A DNA stretch of 64,000 bases from contig JALHMH010000017.1 of NCBI GenBank assembly GCA_022844165.1, positions 1-64,000 of the forward strand, written 5' to 3'. Below the pieces are notes generated by a model, which was given only the letters and a program-made list of their open reading frames with translations, searched no databases and had not been told where the DNA came from. Source of the stretch: Lysobacterales bacterium (GTDB lineage: Bacteria; Pseudomonadota; Gammaproteobacteria; Xanthomonadales; SZUA-5). Below, in pieces: positions 52,222 to 61,265 of this stretch (position 1 is its first letter; every line of letters starts with the position of its first letter). The position numbers and the translations under genes are program-made.

Positions 52222-52408
52222 GGTCCTCCGCCAATGCCGATGCGTGTCAAGCGACCTTGATCCTTCGGATCAGGTGGGAAGATAGATGGCCGCTAAAGGC
52301 GGTCCGCATAAAGCGGACATGCACATACACGGCACGGAACTCTTCCCGGGGTCGAACAACAGGGTCAAGGTATATTGCGGACGCGCTGTCGAACAACGCA
52401 GAGGACGC
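52222..52408 (-). ncRNA. ssrS: 6S RNA (SsrS)
   Basis: About 187 nt on the minus strand between zapA and 5-FCL, the conserved gammaproteobacterial position. The ends pair as GTCCTCTGC (52398-52406) with GCGGAGGAC (52223-52231). The interior has an apical hairpin CCTGATCC/GGATCAAGG near 52255-52275, like the CCUUGAAC hairpin of E. coli 6S RNA. A T-run after the closing stem serves as a terminator. It mimics an open promoter and binds RNA polymerase-sigma70 in stationary phase. Confidence 0.87.
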
Positions 52409-52412
52409 TCTA

Positions 52413-52706
52413 CTATCTTACGTGACTTGCGAGTGCTGCCTCAAGCTTCGCATTCATTTTGCGCAGTTCCTCACCCACATCGCTTCCGACACGACTCAAC
52501 TCCTGCTTCTGCTGCAAGGACTCGAACGCGATATTCAGCGCGGCCATGACCGCAATGCGTTCCAGTCCAACGAGTTTGGCGCTACCGCGAACTTCGCGCA
52601 TTTTCCCGTCCAGATAGGCTGCGGCTTGCACCAGGCCATCGCGTTCTTCCGGTGAACACGCCACAGCGTACTCGCGATCCAGAATCGTCAGGTTCACAGC
52701 GCTCAT
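52413..52706 (-). CDS. zapA: cell-division protein ZapA
   Basis: 97 residues. 'VNLTILDREYAVACSPEERD' (N-terminal beta domain) is followed by a coiled coil, LVQAAAYLDGKMREVRGSAK and MAALNIAFESLQQKQELSRV. ZapA cross-links FtsZ filaments at mid-cell. It starts at ATG 52706 overlapping the ZapB-like gene by ATGA. Its stop codon overlaps the -10 region of the 6S RNA promoter. Confidence 0.93.
   Translation of the reverse strand: MSAVNLTILDREYAVACSPEERDGLVQAAAYLDGKMREVRGSAKLVGLERIAVMAALNIAFESLQQKQELSRVGSDVGEELRKMNAKLEAALASHVR
52415..52444 (-). promoter_or_regulatory. sigma70 promoter of 6S RNA inside zapA
   Basis: On the minus strand TTGAGG (-35, complement of 52439-52444) and TAAGAT (-10, complement of 52415-52420) are separated by 18 bp. 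The predicted transcript starts near 52408, matching the base of the 6S closing stem. The promoter lies wholly in the 3' end of zapA. Confidence 0.65.
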
Positions 52707-52924
52707 TCGGCCTGCTCCATGGCTTTCAAGCGGGTGATCATCGCCTCGACACGGCTTCGAGCCTGCTCGTTTTTTTGCAGAAGTTGAGCGCGTTCGCCCG
52801 CAAGCTGCTCTTGCGCTGCACGAAGGCGGATGTTTTCGTCGCGCAGGCTGGCGTGCGCGCGCAATAGTTCGTCGAGACGGTTCGACAATGCCGACAACTC
52901 GCTGGACACTTTGCTCTCCACCAT
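52703..52924 (-). CDS. ZapB-like coiled-coil protein
   Basis: 73 residues almost entirely heptad repeats: LSALSNRLDELLRAHASLRD and ENIRLRAAQEQLAGERAQLL. This is the short coiled-coil protein usually encoded upstream of zapA in this group (TIGR02449-like). It probably supports Z-ring assembly. It overlaps zapA by ATGA. Confidence 0.8.
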   Translation of the reverse strand: MVESKVSSELSALSNRLDELLRAHASLRDENIRLRAAQEQLAGERAQLLQKNEQARSRVEAMITRLKAMEQAE

Positions 52925-53003
52925 GCACGCACCGCAGGTCTTCGACGCTGATTTCTCGTCCTGCGCGCGAATATAGCCCGTCATCTCGAAAAATTGTCGT
53001 CTC

Positions 53004-54566
53004 ATGCCGTTGCGCAATCTAATTCTGGTCCTGGGTGACCAACTCGATCCTGACAGCGCGGCCTTTGATGCCTTCGATGTACAACAGGATGCGGTCTGGA
53101 TGGCGGAAGTGCGAGAGGAGGCAACGCATGTCTGGTCGCATAAGGCACGAATCGCGCTGTTCCTGAGTGCAATGCGGCACTTCGCCCAGGCGCTGCGCGA
53201 GCGCAACGTTGCGGTCCACTATCGGCGCCTGGAAGAACACGACTCGACTTCTTTGCAAGACGCATTGATGGTGGATCTTGCGTGGCTAAAGCCAATACAG
53301 GTGATCGTCGTTGAGCCGGGCGACTTTCGTGTTCGCGAACAGGTGGTTCGTGCGGTCCAGAGCGTTGATTTAATCTTGAAGATTCGCCAGGACCGCCATT
53401 TTCTCGTCACTCTCGATGCGTTTCGTGCCTGGGCGCGCGGCCGTCGGGAATTTCGGCTCGAGCACTTCTATCGGCATTTTCGCCGAGTCCACAACGTCCT
53501 GATGGAAGATGGACAGCCGATAGGTGGACAGTGGAACTTCGACCAGCAGAACCGAGGCGCATTCGATGCGCGTGGTCCCGGCGCCCTGGCAGCGCCCATT
53601 CGATTTCTTCCCGACGCAATCACCACAAAGGTGCTCGCGTTGGTTGCCAGTCACTATGCCGACCACCCCGGCGATCTGGAGTGCTTTGATTGGCCAGTTA
53701 CGCCCGCGATGGCGCGCGATGCGCTCAACGATTTCCTAGCCCATCGGTTGATCGCCTTTGGCCAGTACCAGGACGCGATGTGGAGCAACGAGCCATGGCT
53801 TTATCACTCGCGCCTCTCGGCAGCGCTCAATCTCAAGCTCATTTCACCGCGCGAAGTGATTGATGCGGTCGAGCAGGCGTGGCGGGATGGCCTGGCGCCC
53901 ATTGCCGCTGCCGAGGGTTTCATCCGACAAATCCTTGGCTGGCGGGAATATGTGAGGGGACTCTACTGGATGCGAATGCCGCAGTATCTTGCCGACAACG
54001 CGCTCGATGCTCAGGAACCGCTGCCAGCGTTTTATTGGAACGGCCAGGTCGATATGCACTGCATGAAGCAGACCATCGATCAGACGCTCAAATATGGGTA
54101 CGCACATCACATCCAGCGACTCATGATCACCGGTTTGTATGCGCTTCTCTACGGCGTGCGACCCGCCCAGATCCATGCCTGGTATCTGGCCGTGTACGTC
54201 GATGCGGTGGAGTGGGTCGAACTGCCGAATACGATCGGTATGAGCCAATATGCCGATGGCGGTGTTATGGCCAGCAAACCCTACTGTGCCAGTGGCAAAT
54301 ATATCAATCGCATGAGCAATTATTGTGTTTCGTGCCGCTACAAGCCCGCCAAAGCGATCGGCATTGATGCCTGCCCGTTTACCACACTGTATTGGGATTT
54401 TCTGCTGCGACACGCAGCACGTTTCGCGCGACATCCGCGCACTGCGCTGCAATGGAAAAATCTGGGGCGGCTTGGCGAGGGCGAGCGCGCCGCGATTCGG
54501 GCGCAAGCCGCAGCCTTACGGCGCGAACCGGCTTTGGCCGAGAATCGAACGAATCCGCAGCGTTGA
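53004..54566 (+). CDS. Fe-S cluster photolyase/cryptochrome (PhrB/FeS-BCP type)
   Basis: 520 residues. The N-terminal Rossmann domain binds the antenna (ILVLGDQLDPDSAAF, VVEPGDFRVREQV). The FAD domain has GGQWNFDQQNRGAF, ILGWREYVRGLYW, YGYAHHIQRLMITG and 'MSQYADGGVMASKPYCASGK'. Cys353, Cys441, Cys444 and Cys457 sit at the 4Fe-4S positions of Agrobacterium PhrB, each shifted by three. This is the (6-4) photolyase group, repairing UV lesions in DNA with light. It is divergent from the zapB-like gene. Confidence 0.93.
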   Translation: MPLRNLILVLGDQLDPDSAAFDAFDVQQDAVWMAEVREEATHVWSHKARIALFLSAMRHFAQALRERNVAVHYRRLEEHDSTSLQDALMVDLAWLKPIQVIVVEPGDFRVREQVVRAVQSVDLILKIRQDRHFLVTLDAFRAWARGRREFRLEHFYRHFRRVHNVLMEDGQPIGGQWNFDQQNRGAFDARGPGALAAPIRFLPDAITTKVLALVASHYADHPGDLECFDWPVTPAMARDALNDFLAHRLIAFGQYQDAMWSNEPWLYHSRLSAALNLKLISPREVIDAVEQAWRDGLAPIAAAEGFIRQILGWREYVRGLYWMRMPQYLADNALDAQEPLPAFYWNGQVDMHCMKQTIDQTLKYGYAHHIQRLMITGLYALLYGVRPAQIHAWYLAVYVDAVEWVELPNTIGMSQYADGGVMASKPYCASGKYINRMSNYCVSCRYKPAKAIGIDACPFTTLYWDFLLRHAARFARHPRTALQWKNLGRLGEGERAAIRAQAAALRREPALAENRTNPQR

Positions 54567-54592
54567 TCCGTTTCTTGGGCCTTCGCAGCGCT

Positions 54593-54979
54593 TTACGCTT
54601 CAACTTTGCTGTCGGTCGCGAAATCAGCGGCGGTCAGTGGTGTCAGGCCATGCCGGTGTCGTGCCTTGTCGCATTGAGGACTATGCGTCTTGCCGTCTTC
54701 GAAACTCGGTTTCAAGTCTCTGCACGGAGAAGGCCGTTGCTCATAGATACCGCACCAGGCATGGTCGCCGATCGATCCTTGCAGTAGTTCGCAGCGCGGC
54801 TCGGGACAATCCGTACCGCGCATCGCGACTCGATGTGGATCGAGTTTCTGGGTCCATTCGACGGGAACGGCTTGGGTGTCCTCTGTCGTCGGATGTGCGA
54901 TGGTCTCCAGCCAGTGAAAAGCGACCCTGAAGGTGGCGCAGCATGCCCCGCAACGCAGACATGGATGGAGCACGCTCAC
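54593..54979 (-). CDS. YkgJ-family cysteine cluster protein
   Basis: 128 residues. LHPCLRCGACCATFRVAFHW carries the CxxCxxCC cluster motif of YkgJ proteins, and more Cys follow (DCPEPRCELLQ, WCGIYEQRPSPCRDL, SPQCDKARH). These are thought to bind zinc or an Fe-S cluster. It overlaps the OsmC gene by ATGA. Function in this setting is unknown. Confidence 0.88.
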   Translation of the reverse strand: MSVLHPCLRCGACCATFRVAFHWLETIAHPTTEDTQAVPVEWTQKLDPHRVAMRGTDCPEPRCELLQGSIGDHAWCGIYEQRPSPCRDLKPSFEDGKTHSPQCDKARHRHGLTPLTAADFATDSKVEA

Positions 54980-55407
54980 GTCTCCAGCGTGGCGTGCATC
55001 GAGATCGAAAGGTCCAGAACTCGCGAAATCGGGCAGTTCGCTTTGGCGTCGGCTGCGATCGTCGCGAATCGTTCCGCGTCGATGCCTGGAACACGAGCGC
55101 GAGTGACGATATCGGAACGCGTCAGCTTCAGGCCTTTTTCGTCGCGTTCGATGTGAATGGTGACCTCGGTAGCGATTTCTTCAGCCTTAAATCCGGCGTT
55201 CTGCAATTGAAAGGACAGTGCCATCGAAAAACAGCCCGCGTGAGCGGCGGCCACTAATTCCTCTGGGTTTGTGCCATTGGCATCGCCAAAGCGCGTAGCA
55301 AAAGAGTAGGGCGTGTTGTTCAAGGCGCCGCCCGGCGCGCTCATGCGGCCGCTGCCGGCTTGGATGTCGCCGTTCCATACGGCGCTGGCCTTACGTTTGA
55401 GCATCAT
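54976..55407 (-). CDS. OsmC-family organic hydroperoxide reductase
   Basis: 143 residues. The fold and redox cysteines are clear: 'TNPEELVAAAHAGCFSMALS' and ANCPISRVLDLSI. These proteins reduce organic hydroperoxides. The start is 55407 or the adjacent ATG 55404, both close after GGAGC. It overlaps YkgJ by ATGA. Confidence 0.9.
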   Translation of the reverse strand: MMLKRKASAVWNGDIQAGSGRMSAPGGALNNTPYSFATRFGDANGTNPEELVAAAHAGCFSMALSFQLQNAGFKAEEIATEVTIHIERDEKGLKLTRSDIVTRARVPGIDAERFATIAADAKANCPISRVLDLSISMHATLET

Positions 55408-55441
55408 GTCGCTCCAGATAGATCCGGGGAAGTCGACGATT

Positions 55442-56293
55442 CTAACGAGGTTCGCTTTCCAGAAATGCGTTGAATTCGGCGCATCTCGCGGCCAGATTGT
55501 GTGCATTGGCCGTCAGCGGCTCGCCGCCGGTGACGTTGAGCGGGCGCGCGCGGGGGAAAAATGGCATCAGGTCGCCACTGGCCAGCACAGGAATCTGGAC
55601 GGAACTGAGCCGTTGCAACAGTGGATAGTCCAGTGCTGCACGTAGCAACGCACCTGCACGATTGAGAGACTTGAGCACTTCCAGGGCCTTGATATGCAGT
55701 AGCTCCGGGGAGGGCATGTCCATCATGCGACGATGCGCGGCATCGCGCGCGTACCATGGGTAAAACAAGTACTGGTCGCGCACCAGATGCCAGACCTCAT
55801 GGAACTGCGTTCCCATCCAGTCGATGCGGAATTCCGGGATGTATCGTTGCGCCAGTTCCGCCGCTTGATCGGCGCTGGCGACGGCCACGCCGTCAAGGAT
55901 CAGCGCTTTGGCCCGGCTCGGATTTTGACACGCCATCTCCACTGCGACCCGCGCGCCCGCCAAGGTGCCGTAAATGGCGCATTCACTGATTCGCGCCGCA
56001 TCCAGCGCGGACCACAGTACGTTCGCATGACGATCGATGGCGGCTGGCATCGGTGCAGAATCGCCCATGCCGGGCAGGTCGATGGCGATGACGCGGCGCT
56101 GTTCGCTCAGCAATTGCGCCAATGGCAGCAACATTCGTGCGCTGCCCGGTGCGGCGTGCAGCATCAGGAGCGGTATTGCGGCGCCGCGACGGTGTCCAAA
56201 CGCCGGTGCCGAGTCGGACACGCCGTCGCCCGCGTGGGTCGAATCCCACGCGTGCAACTGGCCTTCTGGCAAGTCGATGAAGCGTCGTCTCAT
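55442..56293 (-). CDS. alpha/beta-hydrolase-fold protein lacking the nucleophile Ser
   Basis: 283 residues with the canonical strand order: IPLLMLHAAPGSARMLLPLA, VIAIDLPGMGDSAPMP, then the nucleophile elbow CAIYGTLAGARVAVEM. In normal members the elbow is GxSxG; here it is GTLAG, with Leu in place of Ser. The C-terminal catalytic His region cannot be placed with confidence. It may be an inactive or binding protein. It overlaps the CsiV-like gene by ATGA. Confidence 0.8.
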   Translation of the reverse strand: MRRRFIDLPEGQLHAWDSTHAGDGVSDSAPAFGHRRGAAIPLLMLHAAPGSARMLLPLAQLLSEQRRVIAIDLPGMGDSAPMPAAIDRHANVLWSALDAARISECAIYGTLAGARVAVEMACQNPSRAKALILDGVAVASADQAAELAQRYIPEFRIDWMGTQFHEVWHLVRDQYLFYPWYARDAAHRRMMDMPSPELLHIKALEVLKSLNRAGALLRAALDYPLLQRLSSVQIPVLASGDLMPFFPRARPLNVTGGEPLTANAHNLAARCAEFNAFLESEPR

Positions 56294-56874
56294 GGAACAG
56301 TCACCGCCGGCTCCGCGATCGGGTCAATGCGTACGATCGCACCGATGGCAGGGTGATCAAAATAGTGTGTCTCGCCGGACAAGACGACGCGCTTTTCCTT
56401 GAGTCGGAAGCGGTTCAAGGCACCAGCCGCAGCAGTGCGTAAAATTGCGTCCAGGTCGACTTCGATTCCTCGTCCAATGCGTACTTGCACGTCGCCATCC
56501 AGTTCTGGCATTGAGGCCGCAAGCACGCCGCGGGCAGCGTCTGCGCCTTGCACCATTTTTTCGCCACGCAGGCGGACGCTGCGGTTGCTGGCGTCCTGGA
56601 CCCACGAGGTATGCACCAGCGTTCGTGTGCGCGCGTGCCGCGCGAGCGCTTCGAAAGCCTCGGACAAGCGGCGCCGGTCGTTCGGCAATACGGAGTAAAG
56701 TTCCCCGCCGGCTCCCATCAGCATCCCGTCGAAGTCCGGTTCCGCATCGTCTTTGGTTAATGCCGCACTGGCATCAGGATTGTTGTAGGCAAACACCAAT
56801 ACCTCGACCTGATAGCGATCGCTTTGAGCGTGCGCCGTTTGCGACAACAGCAGGAGCAGTAACCAAAAGCGCAT
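56290..56874 (-). CDS. CsiV-like secreted protein
   Basis: 194 residues with signal peptide MRFWLLLLLLSQTAHAQ. YQVEVLVFAYNNPD is the opening strand pattern of CsiV, and RFRLKEKRVVLSGETHYFDH with GAIVRIDPI the closing segment. CsiV is a periplasmic peptidoglycan-binding protein that, in Vibrio, activates wall synthesis in response to D-amino acids. The start ATG 56874 was chosen by the signal peptide and a GAGG site. Confidence 0.72.
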   Translation of the reverse strand: MRFWLLLLLLSQTAHAQSDRYQVEVLVFAYNNPDASAALTKDDAEPDFDGMLMGAGGELYSVLPNDRRRLSEAFEALARHARTRTLVHTSWVQDASNRSVRLRGEKMVQGADAARGVLAASMPELDGDVQVRIGRGIEVDLDAILRTAAAGALNRFRLKEKRVVLSGETHYFDHPAIGAIVRIDPIAEPAVTVP

Positions 56875-56959
56875 ATCTGGAGATCCTCTGACACATCGTT
56901 GAGAAACAGGTGCTAGATCCATGAGCGAAACATCCCTGGTTCGCACCACAGGCCGTTTC

Positions 56960-58024
56960 TCAACAGCCCGCCAAAGACGGGTGCAGCATAACTTCATCAA
57001 GGACTTTAGAAACGCCTGAGCCGAACCGCGCGCGATAGGCGCCAGGGGAGATGCCAGCAACGCGTTTGAAGGCAACCCGGAAGGTCTCGACTGACTCGTA
57101 TCCGCAGCGGCTGCCGATTTGTTCGATCGATAAGCAGGTGGTTTCGAAGAGTTCCCGCGCCCGGGCGACGCGTTCGCGGTTCAACCAGGCGCCGGGCGAG
57201 ATGCCCATGTGCCGCTGAAAGTGGCGCGTAAAACTGCGTTCGCTCATGAGCGCGCGCCGTGCCAGTTCCGTTACGCTGTCGATTTGATCGAGATGCAGGC
57301 GAGCTTCCGACAACGTGCGATCAAACGCCGAGCGTCGACCCTTCGATTGATCCGGTACCGGGACCTCGACGAATTGCGCCTGTCCACCCTCGCGGTGCGG
57401 CGAGCAGACCATGCGCCGTGCGACCTTGTTGGCGACCTGGGCGCCGAAATCGCGGCGGACCAGATGCAGGCAAGCATCAATGCCCGCCGCCGAGCCGGCG
57501 CTGGTAATGACATTGCCCTCGTCGACGTACAGCACATCATCCTCAAAACGGACGTTCGGAAAGCGTTCGCCAAAGCGCGCGCTGTAAAGCCAGTGGGTGG
57601 TCGCGCGTCGACCATCGAGCAGGCCGGCTTCGGCCAGAACGTAAGCGCCTGAGCAAATCGACAAGAAACGCGCGCCGCGCCGCTGGGCGGCGTGCAGCGC
57701 CCGCTTCAATCTTGGTGGTATGGGTTGGTCCATCGTGGCCCAACCTGGCGCAATGATGGTGTGTGCGGTGTCGATCGCTGCGAACGGAGCAGTGGGGCGA
57801 ATCTCAACGCCGCCGACGCCTCGAATTCGCCCGGTTTCAGCGGCCACGATCTGCGTGTCGTACCAGTTCACGCCGAGGTTCGGCCGTTGCAGTGCAAACA
57901 CCTCGACGGCAATCGAGTACTCGAACACATGCAGGTTTCGATAGGCCAGGATGACGAGCGGTCCGCCGTGGGTTTGGAGCGGCATATGGGTTCGCAGCAA
58001 ATCGATATGGCTTAAAGTTACCAC
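56960..58024 (-). CDS. FtrA/GlxA-like AraC regulator with DJ-1 domain
   Basis: 354 residues. An N-terminal DJ-1/PfpI-like domain (GPLVILAYRNLHVFEYSIAV, GARFLSICSGAYVLAEAGLL) senses an unknown ligand. The C-terminal AraC HTH shows SVTELARRALMSERSFTRHF and IGSRCGYESVETFRVAFKRV. The start is GTG 58024 because AAGGA precedes it by a few bases; ATG 57985 is the alternative. Its own target could be the M1-like gene divergent from it; not shown. Confidence 0.85.
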   Translation of the reverse strand: MVTLSHIDLLRTHMPLQTHGGPLVILAYRNLHVFEYSIAVEVFALQRPNLGVNWYDTQIVAAETGRIRGVGGVEIRPTAPFAAIDTAHTIIAPGWATMDQPIPPRLKRALHAAQRRGARFLSICSGAYVLAEAGLLDGRRATTHWLYSARFGERFPNVRFEDDVLYVDEGNVITSAGSAAGIDACLHLVRRDFGAQVANKVARRMVCSPHREGGQAQFVEVPVPDQSKGRRSAFDRTLSEARLHLDQIDSVTELARRALMSERSFTRHFQRHMGISPGAWLNRERVARARELFETTCLSIEQIGSRCGYESVETFRVAFKRVAGISPGAYRARFGSGVSKVLDEVMLHPSLAGC

Positions 58025-58099
58025 ACAATGTCCTTTGCGCCAGTACCCGATCCACTCCACTGCGACTAACTTATCGCATCTGCCGATGGGATGGACACG

Positions 58100-60568
58100 A
58101 TGCGATTCTGCTGGCTGTTTCTGACGTTACTGTGTTCGCCGCTTGCGGCGCGCGATCTCGACATTCTGAACACAGCACTCGACCTCGATATTGAAGTGCG
58201 CAACAAGAGAGTGTCGGGGCGCGCAACGTTGATCGCACAACCCCTCGTCGCATCGTCATCGTTGACCTTGGATGCGGTTGCACTTGCCATCCGCGGCGTC
58301 ACGGTCGACGGCAGTGCCGTGGAATACACGATGGCGAATGGTCGCCTGCAAATTCGCCATCCGGTTATCACCGAACAGCCGCTGACCATCGTTGTCGATT
58401 ATGCCAGTCAGTGGCGCAACCAAACTGACCCTAATCTGCTGGGCGGCAGTAACGGAATCGGCATCCGCTTCTTCGGACCCACACACAGCGAGCCACGCGA
58501 GCGACGGCAAGCGTGGACATCATTCGAACCTAGTAGCGGCAAACACTGGTTCCCGACGCTCGACGCGGCGAGCGAGCGATTCGATTTCAAATTGACTGCT
58601 CGAGTCGAATCGCCGTTGCAGGTTCTGGCGATCGGCAAGCGCGAGCAGGTGCGCGACCTGGGTGCGGATCGGCGCGAGTATGTATATGTAGCGAACGCTC
58701 CTTTGCACGCCGATCAGGTTGGGTTCGTGGTTGGCGAGTACGTGGCGATCGAAGCCGGGCGACCGGGTATCCAGCACTACGCGTACCCGGATGAAGTCGA
58801 AGCAACCCGCGCGAGCATTGAGCGTTTCGACGATATGTTGGCGTACTTCGAGCGTCTGACCGGTGTGGCGTTTCCGCAGCCTGAATACCGTCAGGTATTT
58901 GTGCAGGATACGCCCTGGGGCATGGCGCTTCCGGGTCTTGCGATTCAGACTGAGAACATGGTCGATGATGCGCGTACGCATGGCGATTATCGGTATCTCT
59001 GGGACAGTCTTGCGGCTGAATCGCTGGTGCAGCAGTGGTTCGGCAATCATCTGACCGTGCGCGATCCGCGTGAAATATGGCTGATGCGCGGCTTGGCGCG
59101 GCACGTCGATGGGCTATATGTCGAACACAAGAACAGCCGCGCCGAGTGGCTGTTGTGGAACTTCAATTGGGAACAGGCGAGCGTGCTCGGCGATTGGCAA
59201 AATGGCTTGCGCGAAGCGCTGCGGCCGGCAGATCCCATCGAAGGATTTGGCGCCGGCAATACGCCGAATCTGCGGGGTTCGTTGTTGCTCAACCTGCTGC
59301 GCGATCAGCTCGGCGATGCGGCGTGGCGGCGCACGCTCCGCGTGTTCGCCACTGAGAACGCAGCTCGTCCGGTTCGTACCGAGGATTTACTGGACGCCAT
59401 CGAGGACGCCACCGGACGGCGTATGGACGCGTTTTTTTCGCAGTGGGTGTATGCCGTCGGGCAGCCCGATTTACTCGTCGAGAAGCACTACGATGCGGTT
59501 GCCGCGCGCCTGCACTTGCGCATCGAGCAGCGCCAGCAGATGTTGGTGTCAGCGGCGATGGACATCGAGATCGACGGCCGCATTGAACGGGTCATCGTGC
59601 CGGCGGAGAAGGTATTCGCTGTCGAGTGGCCACTTCTGAGCGCGCCGCGTTATGTCAATGTCGATGTCGAAGATGCCTGGATCAAGACCATCGAATATCA
59701 GCAAGACGCCGCCGAACTGATCGCCCAGGCGCGGTTCTCGAAAGACGTTGTGGCCGTGCGTCGCGCTAGCGCCGAACTGGTTAAGCGTGCGGCTGCCAAT
59801 GCAGCGCTCAAGCGCAAAGTCGAGCATATGCTCGTTGAGATCGCCAGCGACGAGACGCGTTATTGGCGTGCACGATACCTGGCGGTGCTGCAGCTCGGCG
59901 CTCTGCTCGGCCCTGATCCCATCGAGTTTGAAGCGACTACAGAGCGCGCGCTGTGGTCCATCGTCGAACGCAGCGGCGCGTGGTTGCGCAACGGCACACT
60001 GCTGACGCTTGGTCGCTCCCAGGATCCGCGGCATGCGCCGCTCTATCGCCGCTATCTGGACGATCCCAGCGACAGGGTGCTTAACGCTGCCGCGATTGCA
60101 CTGGGCCAGAGCGGCGCGCCCGGTGCGTTCGAGTCACTGGTCGAGTTTTCAGAACGTGCGTCATGGAAACAGCAGAGTCTCATCAGCGCGTTGTATGGCA
60201 TGGCTGAACTCAAGGATCCGCGCGGTGTCGATTTCGCTCTGCGTTGGCTGGAAGATGCCGATCCGCTGCCGCGCTGGACGTTGGCGACGCCGGTGTGGGA
60301 CTACCGATTGAGCGCCGCTCGCACGTTGGCAGCGCTGGGCGCCGGTGGGCGAGGCACGTCGGTCGTTGCGGCACGGCTGCGCAAAGCGCTGCGTGAGGAC
60401 GACATCGGCGATGTGTTCAACCAGGTTCTATTGTTGGCGACGCTTGCCGATCCTGGCGCTGTCAGGCACTTTGCCGCCGTGCGCGGTCGTTATGCGGATG
60501 ACGCCAATGCGCTCAGGGCGCTCAATGCCTTCGAGCAACAATTTCGGGCAGCATTGGTGCTGCCATGA
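58100..60568 (+). CDS. M1-fold protein without the zinc site, plus HEAT repeats
   Basis: 822 residues with signal peptide. The N-terminal domains follow M1 aminopeptidases, but the active site is gone. HExxHQWFGN is here ESLVQQWFGN, so both His and the catalytic Glu are lost. The second zinc Glu (WLxEGFA) is WLMRGLA, and the GxMEN loop is WGMALPG. The last ~260 residues are HEAT-like repeats (ARYLAVLQLGALLGPDP, DRVLNAAAIALGQSGAPGAF). It may be a scaffold or peptide-binding protein. It overlaps the DUF1272 gene by ATGA. Confidence 0.82.
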   Translation: MRFCWLFLTLLCSPLAARDLDILNTALDLDIEVRNKRVSGRATLIAQPLVASSSLTLDAVALAIRGVTVDGSAVEYTMANGRLQIRHPVITEQPLTIVVDYASQWRNQTDPNLLGGSNGIGIRFFGPTHSEPRERRQAWTSFEPSSGKHWFPTLDAASERFDFKLTARVESPLQVLAIGKREQVRDLGADRREYVYVANAPLHADQVGFVVGEYVAIEAGRPGIQHYAYPDEVEATRASIERFDDMLAYFERLTGVAFPQPEYRQVFVQDTPWGMALPGLAIQTENMVDDARTHGDYRYLWDSLAAESLVQQWFGNHLTVRDPREIWLMRGLARHVDGLYVEHKNSRAEWLLWNFNWEQASVLGDWQNGLREALRPADPIEGFGAGNTPNLRGSLLLNLLRDQLGDAAWRRTLRVFATENAARPVRTEDLLDAIEDATGRRMDAFFSQWVYAVGQPDLLVEKHYDAVAARLHLRIEQRQQMLVSAAMDIEIDGRIERVIVPAEKVFAVEWPLLSAPRYVNVDVEDAWIKTIEYQQDAAELIAQARFSKDVVAVRRASAELVKRAAANAALKRKVEHMLVEIASDETRYWRARYLAVLQLGALLGPDPIEFEATTERALWSIVERSGAWLRNGTLLTLGRSQDPRHAPLYRRYLDDPSDRVLNAAAIALGQSGAPGAFESLVEFSERASWKQQSLISALYGMAELKDPRGVDFALRWLEDADPLPRWTLATPVWDYRLSAARTLAALGAGGRGTSVVAARLRKALREDDIGDVFNQVLLLATLADPGAVRHFAAVRGRYADDANALRALNAFEQQFRAALVLP

Positions 60569-60768
60569 GCCTGGCCATGCATGACGCCTGCCTGCGCTGC
60601 GCCTCGACGCTCGGATGCCAGAGTGCTGCGTACATTTGCAGCTACGAATGCACGTTCTGTGACCGCTGCGCCGGAGAGTTGGTGCAACGTTGTCCGAACT
60701 GCGGCGGCGATTTACAGCGCCGGCCGTTGCGCCCTGCCCCATCCACCGACCAGGAGCCAGCAGGATGA
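60565..60768 (+). CDS. DUF1272 zinc-ribbon protein
   Basis: 67 residues. CLRCASTLGCQS, YICSYECTFCDRCA and RCPNCGGDLQRRP are the DUF1272 cysteine set, several CxxC pairs for one or two zincs. It overlaps the previous and following genes by ATGA, so it belongs to the M1-like/GNAT operon. Function is unknown. Confidence 0.88.
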   Translation: MSLAMHDACLRCASTLGCQSAAYICSYECTFCDRCAGELVQRCPNCGGDLQRRPLRPAPSTDQEPAG

Positions 60769-61211
60769 GTGAATCGATCGATATCGCGCGCACCAGCGAT
60801 CTGATGCCGTTGGCGAGCCTGTTTGATGCTTATCGGCAGTTCTACGGGAAGCCGGGAGACGTAGACGCGGCGCGGGCATTTCTCGCCGACCGAATGCACA
60901 GTGGTGAATCGCGAATTTTCGTCGCTCGCCAGGGCGATGGTATCGTTGGATTCACGCAGTTGTACCCGATTTTTTCCTCGGTATCGTTGCGCCGCGCGTG
61001 GCTCTTGAACGACTTGTATGTGGCATTGGATGCGCGCGGCCGCGGCGTTGCGGAGCGTTTGCTCAAGGCTGCGGTCGACCATGGGCGCGAAAGCGGTGCG
61101 GCCTGGTTAATGTTGCAAACCGGGCAAGACAATGACATCGCGCAGCGGCTCTATGAGCGCTGCGGTTGGCGGCGCGATGATACGTTCCTGAGTTACACGT
61201 TCTTGCTCTGA
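60765..61211 (+). CDS. GNAT-family N-acetyltransferase
   Basis: 148 residues. The acetyl-CoA site is LYVALDARGRGVAERLLKAA (motif A, RGRGVA), with ARQGDGIVGFTQLYPIFSS upstream and AQRLYERCGWRRDDTFLSY downstream. The substrate is unknown. It is coupled to DUF1272 by ATGA; a functional link is only suggested. Confidence 0.88.
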   Translation: MSESIDIARTSDLMPLASLFDAYRQFYGKPGDVDAARAFLADRMHSGESRIFVARQGDGIVGFTQLYPIFSSVSLRRAWLLNDLYVALDARGRGVAERLLKAAVDHGRESGAAWLMLQTGQDNDIAQRLYERCGWRRDDTFLSYTFLL

Positions 61212-61265
61212 CGCAATTGTCTGGCGATTCGCCAACGTTCTTCGACCACTACCCGGATGCCACCC

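Noticed and set aside
56898..56964. 10-bp inverted repeat GTTGAGAAAC/GTTTCTCAAC near the AraC gene end
   Set aside because: 47-bp spacer and no T-run; too weak for a terminator.
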